DNA of 64,000 bases from positions 276,916 to 340,915 of the forward strand of contig VXAZ01002122.1 in NCBI GenBank assembly GCA_013399875.1, in the 5' to 3' direction. This DNA comes from Gymnorhina tibicen (lineage: Eukaryota; Chordata; Aves; Passeriformes; Artamidae). Both the position numbers and the translations under genes were made by a program. The notes under the pieces are model-generated. The model was not told the DNA's origin. It saw only the letters and a program-made list of their open reading frames with translations, and ran no database searches. This document shows, piece after piece, positions 11,599 through 23,399 of the stretch; positions within the stretch are counted from its first letter, which is position 1; each line of letters starts with the position of its first letter.

Positions 11599-12101
11599 TG
11601 TATTGGGTTTGCATGTCCTGGTTTTGGTAGCTGGGGGGCTACAGGGGTGGCTTCTGTGAGAGGCTCCAGAAGCTTCCTCCATGTCCAGCAGAGCCAATCC
11701 TTGCTAGGTCCAAAGATGGATGTGCTGCTGGCCAAGCCTGGGCCAGTTAGAAATGGTGGTAATGCCCCCTGGGATAACAGATTTAAGAAGAAATCAAAAC
11801 AAAAAGTTGTTGCACAGTTGGAATTGCAGCCAGAGAGCCAGAGAAGCATGGGGTGAGAACTTGTGAGAGGAACAGCTCTGCAGACACCAAGGGCAGGGGA
11901 GAGGAGGAACAGGAGCTGGGATTCCTCTGCAGGCTGTGGTGAAGACCATGGTGAGGCAGCTGTGCCCCTGCAGCCCCTGGAGATCCATGGGGATGCAGAG
12001 ATCCCCCTGCAGCCCCTGGACATTCCTGGGGATGCAGAGATCCCCCTGCAGCCCCTGGACATCCCTGGGGATGCAGAGATCCCCCTGCAGCCCCTGGACA
12101 T
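11599..12101 (+). mobile_element. ERVL-type LTR, copy A, cut by gap
   Basis: Begins TGTATTGGGTTTGCATG, characteristic of a family of bird ERVL LTRs, and continues through GGGGGGCTACAGGGGTGG and GATAACAGATTTAAGAAG. It breaks off inside an internal 39-bp minisatellite where the N run starts. It is the duplicate of 13779-14846 rather than a second LTR of a provirus, because the DNA upstream of both is the same. Confidence 0.8.
11992..12101. repeat. 39-bp minisatellite inside LTR copy A
   Basis: Units start GATGCAGAGATCCCCCTGCA at 11992, 12031 and 12070. The third unit still ends in the CTGGACAT form that leads into another unit, so at least four units existed here, against three in copy B. The array therefore varies in length and probably caused the assembly break. 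Confidence 0.85.
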
Positions 12102-12756
12102 NNNNNNNNNNNNNNNNNNNNNNNNNNNNNNNNNNNNNNNNNNNNNNNNNNNNNNNNNNNNNNNNNNNNNNNNNNNNNNNNNNNNNNNNNNNNNNNNNNN
12201 NNNNNNNNNNNNNNNNNNNNNNNNNNNNNNNNNNNNNNNNNNNNNNNNNNNNNNNNNNNNNNNNNNNNNNNNNNNNNNNNNNNNNNNNNNNNNNNNNNNN
12301 NNNNNNNNNNNNNNNNNNNNNNNNNNNNNNNNNNNNNNNNNNNNNNNNNNNNNNNNNNNNNNNNNNNNNNNNNNNNNNNNNNNNNNNNNNNNNNNNNNNN
12401 NNNNNNNNNNNNNNNNNNNNNNNNNNNNNNNNNNNNNNNNNNNNNNNNNNNNNNNNNNNNNNNNNNNNNNNNNNNNNNNNNNNNNNNNNNNNNNNNNNNN
12501 NNNNNNNNNNNNNNNNNNNNNNNNNNNNNNNNNNNNNNNNNNNNNNNNNNNNNNNNNNNNNNNNNNNNNNNNNNNNNNNNNNNNNNNNNNNNNNNNNNNN
12601 NNNNNNNNNNNNNNNNNNNNNNNNNNNNNNNNNNNNNNNNNNNNNNNNNNNNNNNNNNNNNNNNNNNNNNNNNNNNNNNNNNNNNNNNNNNNNNNNNNNN
12701 NNNNNNNNNNNNNNNNNNNNNNNNNNNNNNNNNNNNNNNNNNNNNNNNNNNNNNNN
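12102..12756. other. Assembly gap, 655 N
   Basis: Run of N between the two copies of the duplicated block. Reading frames that appear to run through it are artefacts. Confidence 1.
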
Positions 12757-14281
12757 AACCTGGCCTTGGACACTTCCAGGGATGGGCATTATGAGGCCTG
12801 ATAACAGCCCTGCACTTCAGGGTTCAAAGTTTGCAAGATGAGCTGAAGGAGGAAGAGCTGATCCACCAAAACCCCTCAAATCGCTCCATCCCAGGGAGAA
12901 CAGCAGGGGAGAAATCAATAACCCGAGCAAGAAACTGTAATAACAGCTGACATTTATCCAGCATGGATAGCCAGGTGTCCCCAAACACTTGACAGATATT
13001 ACAGGCTGAGCTGATTTACAAGCAGGGATCTGGCTCCTTGCACAACATCGATTCCCACGCCGAGGCAAAGGAACTCCTGTGGATTTTGTGGTGACCTTCA
13101 CCCACCTCTCCACTCCAGGGCGAGTGCTGGGATGCTCCGACCTTCCACGTCCCACGTGGTTTAGCGTGGAAATTCCCTCCACCAGGAATAAGGCAGCTCG
13201 CATTCGGGGGAGGCAATCATTTGTTTTGGGCAGCTGCACAGAAAACATCCAAATATTGTGAGAGAGGCTCAGAAGCACCTTCACGGTGCTCTGCTCACCT
13301 TGTAATCTCCTCCTTCCCATCAGGAGTCCAGCTCACACATCCCTCTGCTTTCCATTAGACAGGGAACTATTCCAGGCAGCTCCTCACCCTGGATTTGCCT
13401 TTGGCACAGCAGCTCAGCACAAGCAGCAGTGACACTTTGAACAAGGTGTTTCCTTGTCTCTGCCTCAGTCTTACATTCCTTCTACAAAGGGAAAAAAGGA
13501 AAACGGGAGAGGGGATAAGAACGGGATTCAAAAAAAAACCCCAAAACAAACAACAGCCCCACTGCCTTGGAGCTGGCAGGGCAAGCACAGGTCTGATGGC
13601 ACTGAGGGCTCCAGGACCCCAAATGCTTGTTAGGCTTGAGGCACTGAAGTGACACCACTCCACGTGGCACTGCCCACCTGCAGCAGGTGCTGCCTTCTCT
13701 GTGCTGGAGTCCAAACAGGTCCAGCTACACCGAGGGGGTGCTGAAACCTCTGTAATTTAAAGAGATCTGAAGGGCAAATGTATTGGGTTTGCATGTCCTG
13801 GTTTTGGTAGCTGGGGGGCTACAGGGGTGGCTTCTGTGAGAGGCTCCAGAAGCTTCCTCCATGTCCAGCAGAGCCAATCCTTGCTAGGTCCAAAGATGGA
13901 TGTGCTGCTGGCCAAGCCTGGGCCAGTTAGAAATGGTGGTAATGCCCCCTGGGATAACAGATTTAAGAAGAAATCAAAACAAAAAGTTGTTGCACAGTTG
14001 GAATTGCAGCCAGAGAGCCAGAGAAGCATGGGGTGAGAACTTGTGAGAGGAACAGCTCTGCAGACACCAAGGGCAGGGGAGAGGAGGAACAGGAGCTGGG
14101 ATTCCTCTGCAGGCTGTGGTGAAGACCATGGTGAGGCAGCTGTGCCCCTGCAGCCCCTGGAGATCCATGGGGATGCAGAGATCCCCCTGCAGCCCCTGGA
14201 CATTCCTGGGCATGCAGAGATCCCCCTGCAGCCCCTGGACATTCCTGGGGATGCAGAGATCCTCCTGCAGCCCCTGGAGGA
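12757..14281. repeat. Large duplicated block, copy B
   Basis: Starts immediately after the gap, part-way through the CR1 fragment (12757-12787), and repeats 10579-12101 including 989 bp of unique DNA and the first half of the LTR. Unlike copy A it continues into the rest of the LTR and beyond, so it is the better anchored copy. Confidence 0.9.
14133..14280. repeat. 39-bp minisatellite inside LTR copy B
   Basis: A diverged unit (14133-14171) is followed by units at 14172, 14211 and 14250. Because 39 is a multiple of three, frames stay open through the array (13-residue repeat such as GDAEIPLQPLDIP), but there is no evidence that it is translated. Confidence 0.85.
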
Positions 14282-14671
14282 GCCCCTGCCAGAGCAGGGG
14301 GATGCCTGGAGAGTGCTGTGACCCTGCGGGAGCCCCGAGGACAGAGGACAGTCCGTGCAGGACTGACCCCGCTGCAGAGTGACCCCCGGGGCTGCAGCAG
14401 TGTGAGGGGGCTGCTGCCCGTGGGATGGACTCACCGTGAAGAAGTTTCTGGAGAACTCTCCTGTGGGAGGGACCCCAGGGTGCAGCAGGGGAACCACTCC
14501 TGTCCCTAAGCAGAGGGAGAAGCCACGGGGGATGAACTGACCACAGCCCTCATTCCCTGTCTCCCTGTGCTGCTGGGGTAGGAGGTAGAGCTGGGAAGGA
14601 GGGAGGGGGGGGGGGAAGGTGTTTTTAAGGGTTTATTTTACTTCTCATTATCCTGCTCTGATTTTGTTGGC

Positions 14672-14677
14672 AATAAA
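14672..14677 (+). terminator. LTR polyadenylation signal
   Basis: AATAAA in the distal part of the LTR, in LTR sense orientation, at the position where this LTR family normally carries its poly(A) signal. Confidence 0.6.
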
Positions 14678-14846
14678 TTCACTTCATATCTCTAATTAGA
14701 GCCTGTTTTGCCCATGATGAGTGATCTCTCCCGGTCCTTATATCAACCCATGAACCCTTCATTAAATTTTCTCTCCCCTGTCCAGCTGTGGAGGGGAGTG
14801 AGGGAATGGATTTGGTGGGTGCTTGGAGTCCAGCCAGAATCAACCA

Positions 14847-17800
14847 CTGCCCCAAGGGTGCACATCTGCTTCACACCTCACCCCAAGGGGCAGCTCACCC
14901 TCTCCAGAGCTCAGGGTTGTTACAGGAGGTCACAGAGGGCACAGACACTGAGCCAGGTGCTGCTCACACACAGCAAAACACCCAAGGTGTGGAGCCACAA
15001 ATCTCTACAAGACCTGGCACAACTGCCTTGTCTTCCTCTGCACTCCAGCACCGCTCTGGAGCGGGACTTCCGTTCAGCATCCACCCTGGAAACACCACAT
15101 CCCCACCTCTCCCTTGGCTTGGAGCTGCTGCATGTTTGCTTCTAATAACCATGTAAACATATGGGGATTTATTCTGATGATCATAAAATAATCCTTGAAT
15201 TTTTCATGTGTTTTTCACCTCGTGTTTTCCTCCTCAGGGCACTCTCCCCTGTGCTGCACGAGGAGCGTGGGAGGAAGCGAAGGAAGCCGGAGCTGTGAAT
15301 CCCAGGATCACCCTTTGCACTGGAAGCAGCACCGCTGCCTCATGCAACAGAGGAAAAACACCGAGGTCTGAAAGTCCTCACCCCTTCTTTCCCTGAGTGG
15401 AGCCCGGGTTTGATCCCCCCAGGTTTCCCTTGTCCCTGCCCCTGGGACATCACCTGGCTGTGGCTGAAGGGGCAGCCCTGAGCTGGCCTCGGCCAGCTCT
15501 GGAATCAGCCCTTCCCACAGTCCCCTCCCAGCTCACTTCCCCCTGCTCCTTCCACAGATTCCCGACTTTCAAATTAAACATGCAGGAAAGGTGGGAAGTT
15601 CTGTGTGGGGAGTCCAAAAGAAAAGCAGCACCAACAGCCCATCCCAACTTCTTCAAGGGCTTCCTGAATTCCCACTTCACATTTCTCCCTCAGAACATCA
15701 GTGCTGCTGAGCAGCTCTGCCACTCTGGGATGTGTGACAATTCCTCTGCTATTTCCATAAGCCCTGGGAGAAGAGTGGAGGATGGATTTGCATGGAACTG
15801 CTGCAAAGTTTCCCAGCTCGCTGCAGCTTGAAATCACAAAAGAGGAGCTTGTTGGGAGGTTGTTGAGACAGATAAGACAGAAAACACTCCTCCTTTCAGG
15901 CAACAGATTCTCTTCCAGACCTTGGGTAGCTGCAAAGAAAGAGAAAAACTGTTCTAAACTCTCCAGTGATTGTTCCATCAGCATCAGCTTCAATCCATCA
16001 ATCAGTCTGAGCTTCCAACTCAGAATTCACAGTAAACCAAGCCACTGGGAAAAACCCTGAGGAAACAGGAATAAAAACAATCCTGTTGCCAAGAAATCAG
16101 CTCCCAAAGCGTTTGCATCTCGCCCCTCCAAACCCTGAAGGACAGAGTAAAGCCCTCCCAGCTAAACCTGCTGCTGGTGTTCTGATTGCTGCTCATGTCC
16201 TTGCTATACTTGAGCTCCTTCTGGATAAACAAACCTGGATTAAGTTTTCCAGTATCATGATCATAATTGGGGAAGAAAATTAAAATCTCACTGCTATTTG
16301 TTCAGCATTATAAAAGTGACTGTGTCAGGCCTAACAAGCATCATTAGTTCCACTGAGAAGCCTTTCAGCTCCATGCAGGGACCAGAGCTTGGTTAAACAC
16401 CCATTGAGATGTTGTTCCCCAACTCAGATTTCTCAGCTGGGTGACTCAACAAGCTTCCCCTAATTTGCCAGTCACCAATAGCAACCCCTAAACCCCAAAA
16501 AAAGAGCACACAGAATGATTTTTGGCAGCTCGCAGTGCCTAGAACAGGGTTGGGGTGAGGTCATGGGCTCTCCTTATATTAAAAGCTCTGCACACAGGGG
16601 ATGTTATGAATGAAAAGCAACATGGAAGGTGATGAGGAGCCAGGCAAAGGAGCTTGGATGGCAGGAATTATGCTGAACCTTCTCCCAAATGTTAACTTTG
16701 TCCCGTGTTCTCCAGGAGGCTGGGCTGGGGTGGTGCCAGTGGCTGCACTCACCCTCCAGCTGCTCTGAATTAGAGATTTTAAGTTCCCTCCTCAGCAGTG
16801 GGGTCTCTGCAGCTGCTCCCTGAGACCAAGGGAGATGTGTTATCACTCACCCTCCCTAAAGCCTCGGCAGCAAACAGCCAGCCCGAGAGGATTTACGAGG
16901 AACACACCAATCCCAAATCCCTCTTGTTAAAGTTTATTGCTATGGCAAATCTCTGCTGCAGAGGGAGGTTGTTGTAGCAACGCTTTGCCATGATTTTAAC
17001 TTCACCTCTCTCTTCTCCTGCCCCCAGAGGTGTCATCTCCACCCTGGAGCTGCTCAGTGAGGCGGTAGAGGCAGGGGATGCCCTGCACAGCTCCCTGGAG
17101 CATCTCCCTCTCCTGCTTCCCCCAGCATTCCACATCCATCGCAGGCAGTTCTGCATCTTATTTGGAGAAAAGCACTGGAAACACGTTACAAACACGCCCA
17201 CTGCCAAAGCAGCTCCCCAGACTGAGCGAGCCATCCTTGGCACAAAGTTAAGGATGCAGTCTCCAACAGTTTGGATTAAGCTTTTTTTTCCCTTATCCAT
17301 TATGAATTTAGGTTAGGAAGAAAATTCTTCATGGACACCTGCCTAAATCCAGGTGTATTTTGACTGCACCACATTTATGGTGGTTATTCAGTTTGTGGTA
17401 CTGTGCCAGGGCAGAGGGTGCACACGTTCTGTTCTACCACTCCTGCAGCAAGAATATTCCCTTTGGACCTTCCAATCCTCAGAGGAATTTCACCAGAAGC
17501 AGCCAGACAAACCCAAAGACACTTTTGTTTCTCCTCTACACCTCATTCAGCTGTAGCCTCGTGTTCCCTGCACGAGAGCCCAGCGCTCCCACCTTAACAC
17601 AGGCTCTAAATAACATCTCCCCTTCCTCTCCTTTCTCTGCATTTTCATCTTTCCTAACTCCACGCTACATTTCTTCCCTGCAAACACCCAATTTAGATGG
17701 CATCAGGAGGTGCTAACAAAAAATGCTTCACTGTCTTGTCAGCAGATTACAGAAAGGCGTCTCATTCAAGTTTATCCAGTTGGAAACAGAAGTAATTGAT

Positions 17801-18209
17801 GTGAACTTGAAAAATATATGATTTGGAAGAGGGGGGTGGGGGAAGCTTCTCGCCAGCATTGCTGTTCCACCCAGCTCGTCCCTCAGTCGCTCACCCGGGG
17901 CTGGTTAATCAGGAGCTCTGTTATCACCTCCCTTTCCCGCATTTACCTCGGGCACAAGGAGCTGGGATGAGGACAAGGTGTAAATGTGCACGTGCTGCAG
18001 GTCCTGGTCTGGCTCCGCTCTCTGAAAATGAAGCTGCAGCGAAAGGAGAACCAGGGATTCAATTAGGACAGGGACTGTGTTTGCCCAGGCAGGGATGTTG
18101 CCCGGGGCAGGGGGGCAGGAGTGAGGTCCCTGTTCCCCCTCCCTTGGTCACAGCTGCCCCTTCTGACAGTGACAGCTTCACTTCCAAAGGCAGGAGCAGC
18201 AGGGAATAT
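14847..18209. other. Unique non-coding stretch
   Basis: No coding exon, RNA gene or recognisable repeat is supportable. Short AT-rich parts lie at about 15150-15200, 16230-16330 and 17760-17825. Frames of up to 145 codons on both strands look random. Confidence 0.5.
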
Positions 18210-18496
18210 TAGAATCCCAGAACAGTCTGGGTTGGAAAAGACATTAAAGCTCATCCAGTTCCACCCTCTGCCATGGGCAGGGACACCTTCCACAATCCCA
18301 GGTGGCTCCAAGCCCCCTCCAACCTGGCCTTGGGCACTGCCAGGGATCCAGGGGCAGCCACAGCTTCTCTGGGCACCCTGTGCCAGGGCCTGCCCACCCT
18401 CCCAGGTCACAATTCCTTCCCAATATCCCATCTAACCCTGCCCTCTCTCAGTTTGAAGCCATTCCCTGTGTCCTGTCATGCCCTTGTAAAAAGTTT
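18210..18496 (-). mobile_element. CR1 LINE 3' fragment, antisense
   Basis: About 290 bp reading as antisense CR1 from the 3' end inward: AGAATCCCAGAACAGTCTGG, CCATGGGCAGGGACACC, CTGGCCTTGGGCACTGCC, CAGCCACAGCTTCTCTGGG, TTCCTTCCCAATATCCC and TTTGAAGCCATTCCCTGTG, ending at CCCTTGTAAAAAGTTT. One of the longer CR1 copies here, still 5'-truncated. Confidence 0.92.
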
Positions 18497-21400
18497 AGGG
18501 AGTGGCGACTCCTGAGCAGGGCTGAGACACAGCAGCACCCCCTGATCCCCAGGGCTCCCAGCGTGAGCAATGTCCCAGCACTTCCCACAGCTGCACCAAA
18601 CATCTGCCAGGCCCCACTGAGGAGATGGGAACACGAAGTCCCAGCACAGCACAGGGGTCCTGACATTCCCTCTGGATCTCCCAGGTCAGAATCTCACGCT
18701 GAGCCACGGTAGCAAATTAAAGCCCTTTTGCCCAAGACGCAGAAGTACCTGTGGGTGAACACTGACGTTTCCCTCGTGCAGCTGCACCATCCTATTAAAA
18801 CCAGAATTATCTTTGCAATCAGCTCTCCTCATCCCAGCTAAACAACCCCTCCCGGCCCTGCTCAACCGTGCAGCGTTGCAGAAGTGCAAAGTCACTCCAA
18901 AGCACAGTTTGAAGTTATTGTTATTATTATTATTATTTCTACTGCACAGAGCCCCCCCAGCTGAGAGTCCAACCAGAACAGGTGTCGCACACCCTTTATT
19001 TCAATTAAATACTGTAATAGGGAGAGCAGCCCAAGGCTACAGGAAGCCAAATTAGAAAATTGCATGGAAAACACAAATAAAATGGATCAGAGTCACTCAG
19101 GTGAGGCTTACAGGAACGTGGCTGCCTGCTCCTCTGGGCAGCTCTGCTATTAAGGAATGAAGCAGTTGGTTCTCAGGGAAAGGCCCTCTCACAGTGACAT
19201 TTTCTGCTGACACCACGGGAAGCCACGGCTTCTGCTGAAGGGGAGGAACAAATCCTGCCTCAGATGGAGCCTGCCAGGTTTGTCTGAGACTGTCACAGAG
19301 CTGAGAACTGAACTCGGGCAACTGCTGTTGAATGTCCAAGTTGTCTGTGGTGCCAAGGTGAGAAGTCACACGAGCCCAGCAGCTGAAAGCCTTTGGAAGG
19401 ATATCTTCCCAGCAGATTTTAGTGTTGGAAAGGAAAAATGGACTAGACTAGAAGCTCTCTCCAATACAAGCACTGGATATCACTTTGCCAAGGCAGCTCA
19501 CCTGGGAGTCCTGGAAATGAGGACTCAGCCGTAACAGTTTGTCCTCCTCTGCTCCACGTTCTGGGGTCCTGCATCAAAGCAGATAAATAAAGCACCCAAC
19601 TCCACGCCCACGCTGCCAATAAACTGGGATACTTTCCCTCGGGATGGAGCCATTCCGGAAGGGAAGCAGCATTTACAAAAGCTGACACTGATTTCGGGAG
19701 AAATATATTTGGAACAGTGGAAACATGGCACTAAAATCCGCCTCTCCTTTTCTTTGAAATTAAAAACCCCAACACAACCCTTTCCTCAGATTCCTCCCCA
19801 GGAAGATGAAGCCAATTTTCCAGCATCCCAATGAATATTTGAAAGATGAGTGTTTCCTTAAGCTAATTGGTGCCCATTATCATGGAATTAAAAGCCAAAT
19901 GGATTGAAGGCAATCGAGCCTCATCACTTTCATTATTCTCTTCTCCCCAAAGACATTCCTGATTTTTAACTCCTCTGACCCTTGGGCTTTCAGACAGGTT
20001 TTCTGACAGGCTTTCTCACAGCACGAGAGCTCAAGGAAAGGTCCATGAACTGCAGAGGGCAGAAGGGACAGGTGGAGAGGCAGCATCCATGATAAACAGT
20101 TCCAGAGGGAATTCCAGCATGCTGGGAATGTGCTCCCACCAGTTTGCATCCATCCCCTGCCTTCCCCCCATCTGTAACCCACACAATGACCCAGAGCCTC
20201 GCTCCTCCTGTCCTCGTTACTCACCACATGGGCTTTTTCCGTGCTAAATCCCACAATTCAGCTTCCAATCCAACACCCTGGATGCATCCCTGCTCCCAGA
20301 AACCCTGCCTGGCTGGACAAACTGCTGGAACAGGGCAGGTACAACCTTCAACAGCAGAGCTCCACCTTGCACTGATCTCCAAAATACAACTGAAGCACTT
20401 CGGATTTTTAAATTTAAAGTCTGGCACAAGCAGCAGGTGACAGACTCTGCCCTTTCCTGTTGTCACAGATATTCCACCTACCCAGAATCACCGGGATTTT
20501 TCCTTCAGGTCCCACCCACTTCGTTTTTTGCCTTTCCCCGTGGTTGGCTCCTCACTGCAGGCGAACCAAAGCCCCCAGGACAGCAGCACTGAGCAGCTGC
20601 TTGTTCACCGAACAGCCCAAGTGTGCACTGGCACCTCTTAAACCCCGGCACACAGAACTATTTGTTACTCAGCTGGCAGGCTCCCAGGGAAGCTTTTGTG
20701 GCTGAAATATGACTTTTCCCCCTTTCCATACAGGAGGAAAACAAACCCAAGCAACTCCTGCAGGCAGCTTCCCATTTCTTGCCACCTCCTCCAGCAGTGT
20801 GCACTGGGGACTGCCGTGAGGAACTACAGGAATTGGGAATGAATTCCTGCTTTTGCCACCCAGACTCAGGCCCTGGCCACCGCACAAGGGACTAAACGGG
20901 ACTGCTGGTCTGTTCTGGAGTTGGAATTTCCTTTGGGAAAGCTGTCAGTGCTCTCGGAGTCCCCGATGAACACGCAGGTCTTTGAAGCAGGCCTGAGGAG
21001 TGATCTCAAGGAATGCCAGTCATGCCGAGCTCAGCCTTCCCCCTCTCCCACACGGGGCTTTTGTTCACTCGCTGTTTACGGCTCAGAATTATTGTCATCA
21101 TAAACGTTGAATCACGAGGCTGGAATCGAAGGGAAGGATTCCTGCTTTGTTTGTGGCTCCCTCCTTTGTTGCCCACCTTTCCCCCCTCCCGTTTGGTTGT
21201 GTTCCTCATTCAGTTTATGTGACACATTTAAGTCTCGCAGGGATGAGAGCTATGGCAACAGGAGTTGTGCAGCTAATCCCTGCTGCAGAGTGCTGGAACC
21301 ACACCGTGCAGCAGCACGTCAACTCACGAGAGCAGCCCTGCTTTCATTCATGTCAAACTCGGGGAAAGAAGTGCCACAAATTCTGTATGAGGGGGAAAAC

Positions 21401-23335
21401 TCAGGTGCCACGTGGGTCAGGGCAGTGGGTTTATAAAGCTGGAGCCTGGTCAAGGGAGGAGGTGGGAATGGGGCCTGGAAGGGTCAGAGCAGCCTGGAAA
21501 CATAACAAGAAGTGGCAGAGCCAGTGGAAGTGGCTGGAAATTGGTAAAGACTCGCTTCTGTTGCATTTCTGCTCATGGACAGGGGGTGATAACTTGATAT
21601 TGCACCACTCACAACCCTCCCTAAACTTTAATTCCCTTCAGCTGGTCCCAGGCTGAGCCAGAACCCGCAGGGACCCCACCCCAAACTTCTCCAGCTGGGG
21701 GTGAGCCCCAGGGCAGCCCTGCCCAGCCCAGAGACCCTCGGGGCTTGCTGGGCACTGACACGGCCACCAAGGCCCAGCTCAGCCTCTCAGCACCAGCAGG
21801 AACAGGGCACAAACTCCACAAACGTTTCTATTTTTCAGAAAACCCCTCTGCTCTCTTTCTACCTGGAAAGATATCAGTGGTGTGGAGCTGTCTGTGCTGG
21901 CTCTGCTCCCCAAGACATTCCTGGCTCCATGAACACCAGGGAAAGCCCCCCCACCTGCTGTGGAGGACCAGGAAACTGCTCCTACCTGGGCAGCCCAGCA
22001 AAAAAATAGGAATTAAAACAAACCTCCTGAAATACCTGAACACTGCACACACTAAAAAAAACCCAAGGAAAAAGCAGGGAAGCAAACCTCACTCATTCAG
22101 CTCTGCACTGGGAATTAATCCATGATTTCACAACTTCCCATCCGTGGGCTGAGCACCAACTGGTTATGAATGAATATTTTTGCAAACTAAAGAATGTGCA
22201 AAGTCTACTCTGGGACAGCTTTTACACCAAAACCACAGCTTTACAACCAACACCTGAACCCCCAAAAGAGCTGCACAGACTCACTCCAACCTTTACCTCC
22301 TTCTTGGAGAGGTTCAGTTGCTGTAGGGGTAAAGCTGAGACCGCTGGACCCACAAGGGGATGGGATTAAGGAACAATCCCTGCCCTCCACAGCCAGAAAT
22401 AAAGGATGATGCCAGACAGGTGTGGGCTGTGCTGGAATTTGGGTGGCATTCAAGCAGCACCCCTTTTGTAATTAATGAGGGGTGTGAATGGAGGGCTGCT
22501 ACAAAGGATGTTATAATTTATACTAATTTATATTCTCATTTACATGGCATAATTTATGGTAAATAAAGAAATAAGTAAATAGAAGCTTTTCTTTTTAAGG
22601 AAAAAGAATAGATTTGAGATTGGGCAATAGAACCAGCAAAAAGCTGGAGGAGCCTCCTCAGGGTCTCTCTCCTCAGCTGCTCCCCCTGCCAGGGACCACC
22701 TGAGCTGTTATTGTTCCCAAAATCCTCAGGATGAATCGGATTCCCTAACAGGGCCTTGTGGTGTCAGTGAGCCAGGCATTATTTTATCTCGGCCAGGGTT
22801 TGGGCGTGTGGCTGACAAAGCTCTGGCCTCCACACAGACCCTGATCCAAAAGTTTTCCACTTATTTATACATTTTTAGCAAACAAAGAAATTAACGGTCA
22901 CTGGCTCTAAGCCACGCAATTCTCTTCATCATTTAGCGTTCTATTGATTATTGATTTCTCGCTCTTCCTGCTTATCTGGCCCACGTCCTTTAGTCCTTTT
23001 ATCAGCAGGCACTTTCCAGATTTCCAGGCCTTGACCTCCTCTGTATCTCCTGGTTACTCCAACACATCCTCCAAGTGCCATAAATTTAAGTTCCCAAATT
23101 CAATCTCCAAGTCCCTTTGGCTCGGTTTGTTGGAGCTGGTCGGGGTTGGTTTCAGCAACCTTAAGGTTTAAGGTGATTTAATGATCAAAGTAACAACAAA
23201 GGCCTGCGAGGACACTCAGCCAGTGCTGGCTGAAAGTGGACACTGCTCACAATTAATTCAGAGAACTCATTAAGAATTAGTAAAGCAAGTTATAACATTT
23301 CCAGTATTACAGCCTTACTGAGCTTCAGGGGGATG
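18497..23335. other. Unique non-coding stretch
   Basis: Nearly 5 kb without a supportable gene or mobile element. A TTA/ATT microsatellite is at 18915-18937. AT-rich patches at about 22500-22600 and 22850-22990 may be regulatory but show no diagnostic motif. The frames present are short and not family-like. Confidence 0.45.
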
Positions 23336-23339
23336 GGTG

Positions 23340-23396
23340 CGGGACAGGAAAGGGAAGGGGAGGGAAAGGGAACGGGAGGGAAAGGGAAGGGGAGGG
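23340..23396 (+). repeat. G/A-rich tract upstream of CpG island
   Basis: Repeated GGGAAGGGGAGGGAAAGGGA-like text on the + strand with many closely spaced G runs, compatible with G-quadruplex formation and common just upstream of CpG-island promoters. Confidence 0.7.
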
Positions 23397-23399
23397 GCC

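Larger units (their letters stand above)
10579..12101. repeat. Large duplicated block, copy A (runs into gap)
   Basis: This 1523-bp block matches 12757-14281 at a constant offset of 2178 bp, rising to 2180 after a 2-bp difference near 11470. I saw only a handful of differences (for example ACGAGG/ATGAGG at 10618, GCTCTG/GCTCCG near 10957, CAGGCGC/CAGGTGC near 11507). It ends at the N run, and its partner begins directly after that run. The divergence is at allele level, so an unmerged second haplotype is the likeliest explanation. Confidence 0.9.
13779..14846 (+). mobile_element. Solo ERVL-type LTR, complete copy
   Basis: About 1.07 kb, starting TGTATTGGG and ending near GTCCAGCCAGAATCAACCA, giving the expected TG...CA ends. 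Inside lie an ATTTAAGAAG promoter-like box (13961), a 39-bp minisatellite (14133-14280), CTGTGACCC/GGGACCCCAGGGTG motifs of the family, a G run near 14608 and a polyadenylation signal AATAAA at 14672. No gag, pol or env sequence lies on either side, so this is a solo LTR left by recombination. A clear target-site duplication was not found. The family name rests on recognition of the LTR text; the exact subfamily is uncertain. Confidence 0.8.

Noticed and set aside
11577..12801. Frames of 300-398 codons across 12102-12756
   Set aside because: Most of their length is N; they are artefacts of reading through the gap.
10579..14846. Provirus with two LTRs about 2.2 kb apart
   Set aside because: The DNA upstream of both LTR copies is the same, and no retroviral genes lie between them. 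A duplicated haplotype explains it.
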